Positions 18,439 to 25,430 of a DNA stretch of 64,000 bases are shown here, one piece after another. The position numbers were made by a program, and so were the translations under genes. Location of the stretch: IMG/VR virus record IMGVR_UViG_3300027770_001980, positions 1 through 64,000 of that record. One strand, 5' to 3'. Below the pieces are notes generated by a model, which saw nothing but the letters and a program-made list of their open reading frames with translations, was not told the origin of the DNA and did not search any database. Source of the stretch: a virus. Each line of letters starts with the position of its first letter. Position 1 is the stretch's first letter.

Positions 18439-18512
18439 TGCGGGATAGAGTAACGGTAATTCAGAAGTCTCATAAGCTTCAAATCTTGGTTCGATTCCAG
18501 GTCCCGCTTCCA
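18439..18512 (+). tRNA. tRNA-Met(CAT), possible initiator type
   Basis: Anticodon arm GAAGT CTCATAA GCTTC, T arm CTTGG TTCGATT CCAGG, acceptor TGCGGGA/TCCCGCT with an unpaired first position as in bacterial initiator tRNAs, CCA encoded. An alternative 7-bp register leaves an extra T before CCA. Confidence 0.8.
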
Positions 18513-18517
18513 GTTTT

Positions 18518-18623
18518 AGGATGCATCCAGCAAACACTTTTTGCCACCAAAATCAGGCAGGCCGTGCAATTGGGCACCGTAGTTGAAATAGGGGTTCGAT
18601 TCCCGGCGATACTACAGCATCCT
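18518..18623 (+). repeat. Recurrent stem element A4 with tRNA-like core
   Basis: AGGATGC (18518-18524) pairs with GCATCCT (18617-18623), with CAGCAAAC after the 5' arm and GTTTT after the 3' arm. The longer core contains a T arm (GGGG TTCGATT CCC) and a GTGC/GCAC hairpin. Confidence 0.65.
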
Positions 18624-18639
18624 GTTTTCCCAAATTGTC

Positions 18640-18668
18640 TTGACAAGACGCGAGTTTTGTTATACAAT
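18640..18668 (+). promoter_or_regulatory. Sigma70-like promoter
   Basis: TTGACA (18640-18645), 17-nt spacer, TACAAT (18663-18668). It is directly ahead of the Y-RNA-like segment and the vWA gene. Confidence 0.82.
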
Positions 18669-18699
18669 ATGTACATGTTAAGAAATTAACAGTAAGTTT

Positions 18700-18833
18700 T
18701 AGGTTAGGTACAGCAACTATTCATTACTATGGACTGCTACTTATCACATTCGGACATCAAACTCCGAATTTAAGTAGATAGAGGAGTTTCGATAAGTCTC
18801 CTCGATAAAAATAAAAAGTAGACAACTAACCTG
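18700..18833 (+). ncRNA. Candidate Y-RNA-like structured RNA
   Basis: AGGTTAG (18701-18707) pairs with CTAACCT (18826-18832), closing a 134-nt structure. Inside are a long hairpin, CTACTTA/TAAGTAG (18737-18743 with 18771-18777) extended by ATTCGGA/TCCGAAT (18748-18754 with 18763-18769), and a GAGGAG/CTCCTC hairpin (18781-18786 with 18798-18803). It lies between its own promoter and a TROVE/vWA-like gene, the position expected of a Ro-associated RNA. No sequence match to known Y RNAs is claimed. Confidence 0.45.
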
Positions 18834-18841
18834 TTGAATAT

Positions 18842-18892
18842 AGAATGTTAACAGCAATCTTATATTTCATTTATATCGAAAATAAAATACAT
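18842..18892 (+). promoter_or_regulatory. Leader hairpin before vWA gene
   Basis: AGAATGT pairs with ACATTCT across about 37 nt. TAACAGCAA follows the 5' arm, the same layout as the A elements. The GAAAGG ribosome site comes immediately after the 3' arm. Confidence 0.4.
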
Positions 18893-18910
18893 TCTGAAAG
18901 GTAAATTAAA

Positions 18911-20326
18911 ATGAACGCATTTGTAAACGCAATCGCAAACCAAGAAGCCCGTACTGCCAATGGCATGAAGGCTCGTAAGTCAACCGCCAACAAGTGTGTT
19001 GACCTGTTCTACAACATCGGTGCAAGCCGTGGTAAGAACATCATCCCTGCATTCACTGCGGCTTATGTTGAAAACTTTGACATGGCTCTGCGTATCGCAC
19101 AATGGGCTCGTGATGTCCGTGGTGGTGCAGGCGAACGTGAACTATTCCGTAGTGTACTTGTACACTTGGAAAAGACTGATCCAGATGCCGCTATGGCTCT
19201 GTTGAAGAAGATCCCAGAAGTGGGTCGTTGGGATGACATCTTTGTCTTTCAAACTCCTGCGTTGAAGTCTGCTGCTTACACAATGTTGGGTGACGCACTA
19301 CGTGCATCAAACGGATTGGCAGCTAAGTGGACACCACGTAAGGGCAAGATCGCAGCAGAAGTCCGTGAGTTCTTCGGAATGAGCCCAAAGTTCTACCGTA
19401 AGAGTCTTGTGGCTCTGACCAAGGTCGTTGAAACACAAATGTGTGCCAAGGACTGGGACAACATCAACTTCAGTCACGTACCAAGCGTGGCTGCTCGTAA
19501 CTACAAGAAGGCTTTCGGACGTAACACTCCAAAGTTTGCTGAGTACGTGGCTGCATTGGTTAAGGGCACACCTGGTGTGAAGGTTAACGCTAACGCGATT
19601 TTCCCACACGATGTGTTGAAGGGTCTAATTGGTTCGTACAACCGTACCAAGTTGTCTAAGACAGATCTGGATCACATCACTGCACAATGGAACGCTTTGC
19701 CAAACTACGTTGGAGATGCCAGCATCCTTCCAATCGTGGACGTAAGCGGCTCTATGAGTTGCAAGGCAGGTGGTGAAGGTACTGTTACCTGTATGGATAT
19801 TTCTGTTAGCCTTGGCTTGTACTTGGCTGATAAGAACAAGGGCGTGTTCAAGGACACATTCTTGACATTCAGTGACAAGCCTGATTTGATGACTCTTAAG
19901 GGCGACATCGTCCAAAAGTTGGATCAAATGGAAACAAGCGACTGGGGTATGAGCACAAATCTACACGCAGCATTTGAAAAGATTCTGAGTGTGGCAGTTA
20001 AGGGCAATGCTCCTCAAGAAGACATGCCAGCAATGGTACTAATCTTGAGCGACATGCAATTTAACCAATGTGTTAAGCATGACGACAGTGCCATGGAAAT
20101 GATCGAACGCAAGTTCGAAGCAGCCGGATACACTTGTCCAAAGGTTGTTTTCTGGAACCTAAACAGTTCTGGCAATGTACCAGTCAAGTCAGATAAGAGC
20201 GGTGCCGCTCTTGTAAGTGGATTTAGTCCAGCAATCATGGCCAGCTTGCTGGGTGCGGATGTGGAACAATTCACTCCAGAAGGTATCATGCGTAAGACTG
20301 TAATGGTTCCACGCTACGATCTGTAA
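18911..20326 (+). CDS. TROVE/DUF2828-like RNA-binding vWA protein
   Basis: 471 residues. The first ~270 are alpha-helical with the segment ARDVRGGAGERELFR, typical of TROVE/DUF2828 proteins, the HEAT-repeat ring of Ro60 relatives. A von Willebrand A domain follows, with the metal site D277-V-S279-G-S281 (IVDVSGSMS) and a later TNLHAAFE and LILSDMQF. Bacterial Ro proteins bind Y RNAs and assist RNA decay or repair. Start ATG 18911 has GAAAGG upstream. A promoter and a structured RNA precede it and a strong terminator follows, so it is a self-contained unit. Which of TROVE or DUF2828 fits best would need a profile search. Confidence 0.8.
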   Translation: MNAFVNAIANQEARTANGMKARKSTANKCVDLFYNIGASRGKNIIPAFTAAYVENFDMALRIAQWARDVRGGAGERELFRSVLVHLEKTDPDAAMALLKKIPEVGRWDDIFVFQTPALKSAAYTMLGDALRASNGLAAKWTPRKGKIAAEVREFFGMSPKFYRKSLVALTKVVETQMCAKDWDNINFSHVPSVAARNYKKAFGRNTPKFAEYVAALVKGTPGVKVNANAIFPHDVLKGLIGSYNRTKLSKTDLDHITAQWNALPNYVGDASILPIVDVSGSMSCKAGGEGTVTCMDISVSLGLYLADKNKGVFKDTFLTFSDKPDLMTLKGDIVQKLDQMETSDWGMSTNLHAAFEKILSVAVKGNAPQEDMPAMVLILSDMQFNQCVKHDDSAMEMIERKFEAAGYTCPKVVFWNLNSSGNVPVKSDKSGAALVSGFSPAIMASLLGADVEQFTPEGIMRKTVMVPRYDL

Positions 20327-20347
20327 CAGTTATAGAGATATAACTCC

Positions 20348-20383
20348 AAACCCTGCCAACCTCGGTTGACAGGGTTTTTTTTT
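20348..20383 (+). terminator. Strong terminator overlapping a promoter
   Basis: AAACCCTG (20348-20355) pairs with CAGGGTTT (20369-20376 region), with an inner CAACC/GGTTG, then nine T. The descending arm contains the TTGACA of the next promoter. Confidence 0.9.
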
Positions 20384-20394
20384 GAGTGTATAAT
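20366..20394 (+). promoter_or_regulatory. Sigma70-like promoter, leaderless
   Basis: TTGACA (20366-20371) inside the terminator hairpin, 17-nt spacer, TATAAT (20389-20394). The gene's ATG is seven bases after the -10 box, at the expected start site. Confidence 0.85.
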
Positions 20395-20400
20395 ATAGTC

Positions 20401-20628
20401 ATGTATAAAGTAACTTATGACAACATAGAAATAAACTGTTCTTCATTGGAAGAAGCAATGTCTTTCTCAAAGAAGACTAACAAATTTGTAAACATCAAAG
20501 GTCCGGACTTCGAAGTCTGTGGTATATTCGGTGTTGACAGTGTTCGGGATGGTAAGACACCAGATGGAGTAGCATACACATGGAACAAGGCCAGCCGCAT
20601 TGGCCGTGTCCAGAAAGCACTTGTATAA
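20401..20628 (+). CDS. Small hypothetical protein, leaderless mRNA
   Basis: 75 residues, MYKVTYDNIEINCSSLEEAMSF..., mixed alpha/beta. ATG 20401 is chosen because it coincides with the predicted transcription start; a GTG at 20386 would lie inside the -10 box. No ribosome-binding site is possible, so translation would initiate on a leaderless message. No domain is recognised. Confidence 0.65.
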   Translation: MYKVTYDNIEINCSSLEEAMSFSKKTNKFVNIKGPDFEVCGIFGVDSVRDGKTPDGVAYTWNKASRIGRVQKALV

Positions 20629-20632
20629 AATC

Positions 20633-21193
20633 ATGGATAAAAATCTCGAATCTTATGTAAGAGTATATACAGATGTGTTTAGCCATGATTTTTGTAAACA
20701 AGCCGTAGAAGAACTAAAAAATTCAAATTTTGAAATTCATAGATTTTATGACCCTAAAAAAAATTCATATCAATCATTTGATAAAGAATTATCGGTAAGC
20801 AATTATAAAATTTCAAGAGAGGTAGAATTATATGAAGGAGTATGGAATTCCTTACAAAATTATGTATATGATTTTAAATTTCCATGGTTCGCCGGATGGA
20901 ATGGTTTCCTTGAAATACGATTCAACCAGTACAAAATAAATACCCAAATGGCAGAACATTGTGATCACATTCATAGCATGTTTGATGGACAGAGAAAAGG
21001 AATACCGGTTTTGAGCGTGGTAGGAGTATTAAACGACGATTACGAAGGTGGTGAGTTTATTATGTGGCAGGACACCAAAATAGAACTTATAACCGGAGAT
21101 GTTTTGATATTTCCTTCTAATTTCTTGTACCCCCACCGTGTAAATGAAGTAACCAAAGGTACACGTAATACATTTGTATCCTGGGTATGGTAA
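20633..21193 (+). CDS. 2-oxoglutarate/Fe(II) oxygenase (prolyl hydroxylase-like)
   Basis: 186 residues with the double-stranded beta-helix signature of 2OG-Fe(II) oxygenases. H-x-D appears in AEHCDHIHSM, the distal iron-binding His in YPHRV, and the 2OG-anchoring Arg a few residues on (GTRNTF). YEGGEFIMW is the typical EGGEL strand. T4-like phages often carry such P4H-like proteins; substrates may be virion proteins or nucleic acid. ATG 20633 follows the upstream stop by two bases; an in-frame ATG at 20600 lies in the previous gene. Confidence 0.82.
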   Translation: MDKNLESYVRVYTDVFSHDFCKQAVEELKNSNFEIHRFYDPKKNSYQSFDKELSVSNYKISREVELYEGVWNSLQNYVYDFKFPWFAGWNGFLEIRFNQYKINTQMAEHCDHIHSMFDGQRKGIPVLSVVGVLNDDYEGGEFIMWQDTKIELITGDVLIFPSNFLYPHRVNEVTKGTRNTFVSWVW

Positions 21194-21202
21194 GGATGAA
21201 TC

Positions 21203-21397
21203 ATGAAAATTAATAGAATAGTTAACGAACACTTAAAGGCTTACCAAATTACCCAACAGACTTTGGAAAAGCAAAAGGAACAACAGTTCCAACATGCTGT
21301 AGAAAAGAAAAGACTGGATAGGATTGAGGAAACCCGAGTCGAAAGAGCCAAAAGATTAGGACTGGATAAAGGTACTAATGTAGATTTAGATTGTTAA
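21203..21397 (+). CDS. Small coiled-coil protein
   Basis: 64 residues, highly charged with heptad-like helices (QTLEKQKEQQFQHAVEKKRLDRIEE). AAGGATG lies before the start, and it is nine bases after the oxygenase. Likely a helical adaptor; no family recognised. Confidence 0.65.
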   Translation: MKINRIVNEHLKAYQITQQTLEKQKEQQFQHAVEKKRLDRIEETRVERAKRLGLDKGTNVDLDC

Positions 21398-21411
21398 CAG
21401 AAAGGTAAATC

Positions 21412-21648
21412 ATGACATATAGAACAATTACCACAGATGTTGAAGTTGACTTGTCAGAGTTCGACACTGAGGATCTTATCGAAGAGTTAGAAGACCGGGG
21501 AGAATGGCCCGGAATCAGTTCCGGTGACGTTCAATTTGATGCTAAAGAATTGCTGGAAACAATCTGGAAGAAGCGTCGACTGGGAAACCACGATTACCAA
21601 ACAGAACTGGACCAGTTGATCTATGCTGTATTAGGTCATGTCATATAA
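21412..21648 (+). CDS. Small acidic hypothetical protein
   Basis: 78 residues. Acidic N-terminal half (VEVDLSEFDTEDLIEELEDRG) and helical C-terminal half. GAAAGG upstream of ATG. The stop overlaps the next start as TAATG, indicating coupled translation. Function not recognised. Confidence 0.7.
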   Translation: MTYRTITTDVEVDLSEFDTEDLIEELEDRGEWPGISSGDVQFDAKELLETIWKKRRLGNHDYQTELDQLIYAVLGHVI

Positions 21649-21761
21649 TGTATATTACCAACCAGCGCGGCGACATTAAATTGCCATATGAACCCGGATT
21701 GTTAGAATGGTTGAATGAGAAATATCCATATTCAAAATATCGTATCGTAGAAAGTAAATAA
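21648..21761 (+). CDS. 37-residue hypothetical protein
   Basis: MYITNQRGDIKLPYEPGLLEWLNEK... encoded between two TAATG overlaps (21646-21650 and 21759-21763). The tight packing on both sides is the main evidence that it is translated. No domain. Confidence 0.55.
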   Translation: MYITNQRGDIKLPYEPGLLEWLNEKYPYSKYRIVESK

Positions 21762-22222
21762 TGCCAAAATTGTATATGTTGGTTGGAGTGCCGTGTTCCG
21801 GTAAAAGTTCGTGGCATTGTGATCAAGAATGGCTGCAGGATGCTGCTTATATCTCCACAGATCGCTATGTTGAAGAATACGCTAAGAATGCAGGCAAGAC
21901 CTACAGCGAAGTCTTTAAAGAAGTCATGCCCGAATGCGTGAAATACATGACCGGAGATGTTGTCCATGCCCGTGAAGCAGGGCAAGATATCGTTTGGGAT
22001 CAGACCAGCACCACTGTGGCGAGTCGTGCTCGTAAGTTCAAGATGTTGCCCGATTACTATTCTATCGCAGTGGTATTCCGTACCCCTCCTCGAGATGAAT
22101 TGGATGTGCGACTGTCAGGCCGTCCTGGCAAGCATATTCCAAAATCGGTCATCGACAGCATGATCGAAGGATGGGAAGAACCCTCTATGGACGAAGGCTT
22201 TAAGGAAATTTGGTATGTCTAA
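21761..22222 (+). CDS. P-loop kinase (polynucleotide kinase-like)
   Basis: 153 residues with a Walker A motif GVPCSGKSS at residues 8-16, WDQTST as the probable Walker B/lid region and a C-terminal RLSGRPGKHIP segment with lid arginines. This is the layout of the kinase domain of T4 polynucleotide kinase and related small zeta-toxin/PNK-type kinases. Substrate could be nucleic-acid 5' ends or a metabolite. It is coupled to both neighbours by overlapping stop/start codons. Confidence 0.75.
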   Translation: MPKLYMLVGVPCSGKSSWHCDQEWLQDAAYISTDRYVEEYAKNAGKTYSEVFKEVMPECVKYMTGDVVHAREAGQDIVWDQTSTTVASRARKFKMLPDYYSIAVVFRTPPRDELDVRLSGRPGKHIPKSVIDSMIEGWEEPSMDEGFKEIWYV

Positions 22223-22472
22223 AGCAGAAATCGTACATAAAGACAAACTAGGACGAGTATTGAACATTGGAGATGCAGTTTGCTATCCGGATCGTAATAG
22301 TCTCGAGTTTGGAACTGTTAGGAAAATCAATCCCAAAATGATCACAGTTTGGGAAATGGGGTCTCACAGCACATGGTACACAGGCAGTAGAAAATACCCT
22401 CAGGATCTAATTAAAGTAGAGGGTCCAGAAGTTACTATGTATTTGCTCAAAATGAATGCTGCTGGCAATTAA
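22215..22472 (+). CDS. Small hypothetical protein
   Basis: 85 residues. The region VLNIGDAVCYPDRNSLEFGTVRKI looks like a small SH3/KOW-type beta barrel as in several phage accessory proteins. It overlaps the kinase gene by eight bases and converges on the minus-strand gene at 22469, sharing its last four bases. Function unknown. Confidence 0.65.
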   Translation: MSKAEIVHKDKLGRVLNIGDAVCYPDRNSLEFGTVRKINPKMITVWEMGSHSTWYTGSRKYPQDLIKVEGPEVTMYLLKMNAAGN

Positions 22473-23287
22473 TGCCAGCTTGGATCATCTATAACGGTTC
22501 GACATAGTTGTCTAAATCCACCGCGTTGATAAGAAATATTATTCACAGTTAAATGATAACCTAACAACGTTTCTGGTCCAAGGTCTACTCCTCGATCATT
22601 ATACATTTTTATATGATTTACAAGATCAGTATATATGGTCATATTATCCGAGTTACCAAATGCAAATTGATCATTGATAGGAGTAGATGATCCATGCCAA
22701 TCGTTATCAGGCAGGATTATAGTATTAGGACCTAAATTAAAATTTCTTAAATCTACTTCATTTAATAATGCACTATCTGCCCTTGTCCTAATCACTAAGT
22801 CATATTTAAAATTATGTAATTTTTCATATTCGGTTCTTAGTTGATTCGATTTGAATATATTGTAGAATTGCGAAAATATCCTGCGAGGGGTATACCATTT
22901 CATGAGATCTGATTTTCCATACTTCTCGTATAACGATACCACATCCGGCCAGGTTTGACTTTCAACATCCGATATTTCAAATCCTTTAATAGAATTATTA
23001 GAAGGAAGGTGTTCTGTTATCTTATCGATAGCCCATTTTTTACCATAATTTGCCCACGAATTGGGTATAGTGCCGTGATGAAAACGTGGAGAGTTTTTCT
23101 CCCATTCCTCATCGGTATGTAAAGTGGGATCCCACTTTACTGTTTTATAAGAAGGATCGGGTGGTGTATAGTTATTAGTTAGATAACAAAACCAATCTGC
23201 TTGATCGTATCCTTTTAAATTATTTACAAATATACGAAAGTCTCCGGTGAATCTGGGTTCACCCGGTAATAAAATTGCTATTCTCAT
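22469..23287 (-). CDS. Glycosyltransferase-like protein, paralogue 3
   Basis: 272 residues, the longest of the three-member family (see 11272 and 17160). N-terminus MRIAILLPGEPRFTGDF, GYDQADWFCYLTN, then an insertion of about 30 residues relative to the others, FKYDLVIRTRADSA acidic site, FGNSDNMTIYTD, and end DDPSWH. An AATTAAATA-like motif precedes the ATG at the same distance as in its paralogues. A glycosyltransferase role is inferred from the motif layout. Confidence 0.6.
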   Translation of the reverse strand: MRIAILLPGEPRFTGDFRIFVNNLKGYDQADWFCYLTNNYTPPDPSYKTVKWDPTLHTDEEWEKNSPRFHHGTIPNSWANYGKKWAIDKITEHLPSNNSIKGFEISDVESQTWPDVVSLYEKYGKSDLMKWYTPRRIFSQFYNIFKSNQLRTEYEKLHNFKYDLVIRTRADSALLNEVDLRNFNLGPNTIILPDNDWHGSSTPINDQFAFGNSDNMTIYTDLVNHIKMYNDRGVDLGPETLLGYHLTVNNISYQRGGFRQLCRTVIDDPSWH

Positions 23288-23339
23288 GAAGTATTTAATT
23301 AAACACTATTCTTTCAATATAAAGTTTGAAAGTGTTTGG

Positions 23340-23368
23340 TTGACATCTAACGGTTTTTACTGTATAAT
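23340..23368 (+). promoter_or_regulatory. Sigma70-like promoter
   Basis: TTGACA (23340-23345), 17-nt spacer, TATAAT (23363-23368), 20 bases before the phosphoesterase ATG with AAAGGAAA as ribosome site. Confidence 0.87.
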
Positions 23369-23388
23369 AATAACATAAAGGAAACATC

Positions 23389-23979
23389 ATGCCAGCAGTA
23401 TTTTTAGTCAGTGACACACATTTTGGACACAAAGGTGTATGCCACTTCACACGGAATGACGGTGTGACCAAATTACGCCCATGGGATACGCCTGAGGAAA
23501 TGGACGAGGCCATGGTCAAGTCCTGGAACGAACGTGTGGGTCCCAAAGACAAAGTCTACCATTTAGGTGATGTTGTTATCAACCGTAAATCGTTGGTCAC
23601 CATGTCCAGATTAAATGGAGACAAGGTGTTAATCCGCGGCAACCACGATATCTTTCCAGATGATGAGTATCGCAAGTATTTCCGTGAATTACGGGCATAC
23701 CATGTGGTTGAAGGAATGATCATGAGCCACATCCCTATACATGAAGAATCATTGGGGAGGTTTGGTGTGAACATCCATGGTCACTTGCATGCCAACAGGG
23801 TCATGAAGCGTGGCCCAGCTGCTGGTGAATTTGTTACTCAAGTTGTTGATCCACGGTATCATTGTGTATGCGTAGAGCATACTGACTTCGCTCCTATCTT
23901 ATTTGAAGATGTTAAAAAGCGTATCGTCGATGAAGGTGGCGAGATTGGGTTTAGGAGCGGCAACGGTCCTACAATGTAA
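23389..23979 (+). CDS. Calcineurin-like metallophosphoesterase
   Basis: 196 residues with the full metallophosphatase motif series: SDTHFGH near the start, HLGDVV, IRGNHD, MSHIP and NIHGHLH, providing the two-metal site. Close relatives are small phage and bacterial phosphoesterases acting on nucleotides, RNA ends or phosphoproteins. Cytoplasmic. It has its own strong promoter. Confidence 0.9.
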   Translation: MPAVFLVSDTHFGHKGVCHFTRNDGVTKLRPWDTPEEMDEAMVKSWNERVGPKDKVYHLGDVVINRKSLVTMSRLNGDKVLIRGNHDIFPDDEYRKYFRELRAYHVVEGMIMSHIPIHEESLGRFGVNIHGHLHANRVMKRGPAAGEFVTQVVDPRYHCVCVEHTDFAPILFEDVKKRIVDEGGEIGFRSGNGPTM

Positions 23980-23988
23980 ACAAGGTAG

Positions 23989-24017
23989 TTGACATCTTGA
24001 TAAAACCGTGCTATAAT
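23989..24017 (+). promoter_or_regulatory. Sigma70-like promoter
   Basis: TTGACA (23989-23994), 17-nt spacer, TATAAT (24012-24017). It drives the duplicated pair at 24048 and 24284. Confidence 0.87.
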
Positions 24018-24047
24018 ATTGTTTTAACTAAGCGATTTCGGAGTTGA

Positions 24048-24287
24048 ATGATGAACGAACGAATTAAACAACTTGCTCTACAGGCTGGATTTAATGAATA
24101 TATCAATGAAAATTTATGGCCTGAAGAACAACCTGAGTTTAATAACCTAATGGAAAAGTTTGCCGAGTTAATTGTTCAGGAATGTATTGATATTATTGCC
24201 CCTTATTCTGTTAGAATGATTAAACCAGGTGAAAGATACCTACACCCTATTCAAGAAATACAAAAAAATTTCGGAGTTGAAGAATGA
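24048..24287 (+). CDS. Duplicated small protein, copy 1
   Basis: 79 residues. Shares with the next gene the central MEKFAELIVQECIDI helix and the C-terminus FGVEE. TTTCGGAGTTGAATG both ends each unit and carries the ribosome site. Two adjacent ATG codons (24048, 24051) are possible starts. Such short helical phage proteins are common; function unknown. Confidence 0.7.
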   Translation: MMNERIKQLALQAGFNEYINENLWPEEQPEFNNLMEKFAELIVQECIDIIAPYSVRMIKPGERYLHPIQEIQKNFGVEE

Positions 24288-24541
24288 ACAAACAAATTCA
24301 AAAACTTTATGATCAGGCTGACAAGTTTGCCAAAGAGAATCGCACACAAAACATTGCTGCCCCAGGCAACAACTACTTTGAACTGTTTCACGAAAAGTTC
24401 GCCGAGTTGATTGTTCGGGAATGTGTTGACAGGGTAACATCAAAGGCAAATGGGTGGGGTGATATGACTGGGTTTGCGATCAAAGAATCTATCCTAGATT
24501 GTGCTAAAGATTTGAAAGAACATTTCGGAGTTGAAGAATGA
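24284..24541 (+). CDS. Duplicated small protein, copy 2
   Basis: 85 residues, MNKQIQKLYDQADKFAKEN, HEKFAELIVRECVDR, ending HFGVEE. Overlaps copy 1 by four bases (ATGA) and the next gene likewise. Tandem duplication of copy 1, diverged mainly in the middle. Confidence 0.7.
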   Translation: MNKQIQKLYDQADKFAKENRTQNIAAPGNNYFELFHEKFAELIVRECVDRVTSKANGWGDMTGFAIKESILDCAKDLKEHFGVEE

Positions 24542-24762
24542 TAGAAATTTTTATTCCCGTGCTGTTCATGTGCCTGAATGGCAACTGTGAGTTTATGCAG
24601 GCAAAGATACATTATCGCAACGAAGAAAAATGCAGAGAATCAATCGAAGAACAGAAAACCTATATGCTTACTATGGTCAAAAAGACCGGGAAGAAGGAAT
24701 TTGATGTTTTAGAGGGCACTTGTATTAATGCCAAAGTTGACGATATGAAAAATAAAGTATAA
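24538..24762 (+). CDS. Small protein with possible secretion signal
   Basis: 74 residues. The N-terminus MIEIFIPVLFMCLNGNCEF is hydrophobic and could be a signal or anchor, followed by a charged region with two further cysteines (KCRESIEEQ, EGTCINA). Possibly periplasmic with disulfides. Overlaps the previous gene by ATGA. Confidence 0.6.
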   Translation: MIEIFIPVLFMCLNGNCEFMQAKIHYRNEEKCRESIEEQKTYMLTMVKKTGKKEFDVLEGTCINAKVDDMKNKV

Positions 24763-24775
24763 ACACCGAAATCAC

Positions 24776-24804
24776 TTGACATCATTAACTTTATAGTTTA
24801 TACT
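24776..24804 (+). promoter_or_regulatory. Sigma70-like promoter
   Basis: TTGACA (24776-24781), 17-nt spacer, TATACT (24799-24804). Leader of about 40 nt with AGAAGGAGG before the hydrolase ATG at 24852. Confidence 0.82.
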
Positions 24805-24851
24805 GGTAGATTGTTGATAACTACTTAACCGCTAACCAGAAGGAGGTCTTT

Positions 24852-25421
24852 ATGACTACTATCGAGCTAGAACGGGGAGAAAAAGATACAGGATCAGTCG
24901 CAAAAATACTCAATTGGGTGTTAATGATTGTGGCTCTTGTGTGTAGTGTATGGCTGCTAAACTGGGCAGTTGAAGATAAATTTTCCCGAAGTGATGTGCC
25001 TGAAAATTCTACAGTCACAGCAGAAATGCGAGAACGACAATTAGGTTGTCTTGCTAAAAATATATATTACGAAGCCGGAGGTGAACCTTTCGAAGGAAAG
25101 ATTGCTGTGGCACAAGTTACTATGAATCGTGTAAACAGCGGCCAATTTCCCGGCGATGTTTGTAAAGTCATTTACCAAAAGAATGTATTCTACGAAAAGG
25201 TAGTTTGCCAATTCAGTTGGGTTTGCGATCGTGTATCCGCATTTAAACCCGCTAATGGCAACAACTATGACGAAAGCATGGTTGCCGCACAGAAGGTGCT
25301 ATTAGAGGATTACCGTCTTCCGAGCCTGAAAGAAGCATTGTATTACCATGCTGACTATATAAACCCAGGGTGGAAGAAAGAGAAAGTTGCGAAAATCGGA
25401 CATCACATTTTTTACAAGTAA
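24852..25421 (+). CDS. SleB-like cell wall hydrolase with membrane anchor
   Basis: 189 residues. Residues ~17-36 form one transmembrane or uncleaved signal segment (ILNWVLMIVALVCSVWLLNW). The rest matches the SleB/Hydrolase_2 family: NIYYEAGGEPFEGKIAVAQVTMNRV with the catalytic Glu, then QFSWVCD and ALYYHADYINPGW. Such enzymes cleave peptidoglycan, probably as lytic transglycosylases. Apart from the late lysis cassette, its own early-type promoter suggests use in entry, remodelling or superinfection exclusion. Strong AGGAGG ribosome site. Confidence 0.88.
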   Translation: MTTIELERGEKDTGSVAKILNWVLMIVALVCSVWLLNWAVEDKFSRSDVPENSTVTAEMRERQLGCLAKNIYYEAGGEPFEGKIAVAQVTMNRVNSGQFPGDVCKVIYQKNVFYEKVVCQFSWVCDRVSAFKPANGNNYDESMVAAQKVLLEDYRLPSLKEALYYHADYINPGWKKEKVAKIGHHIFYK

Positions 25422-25430
25422 GGAAATATT

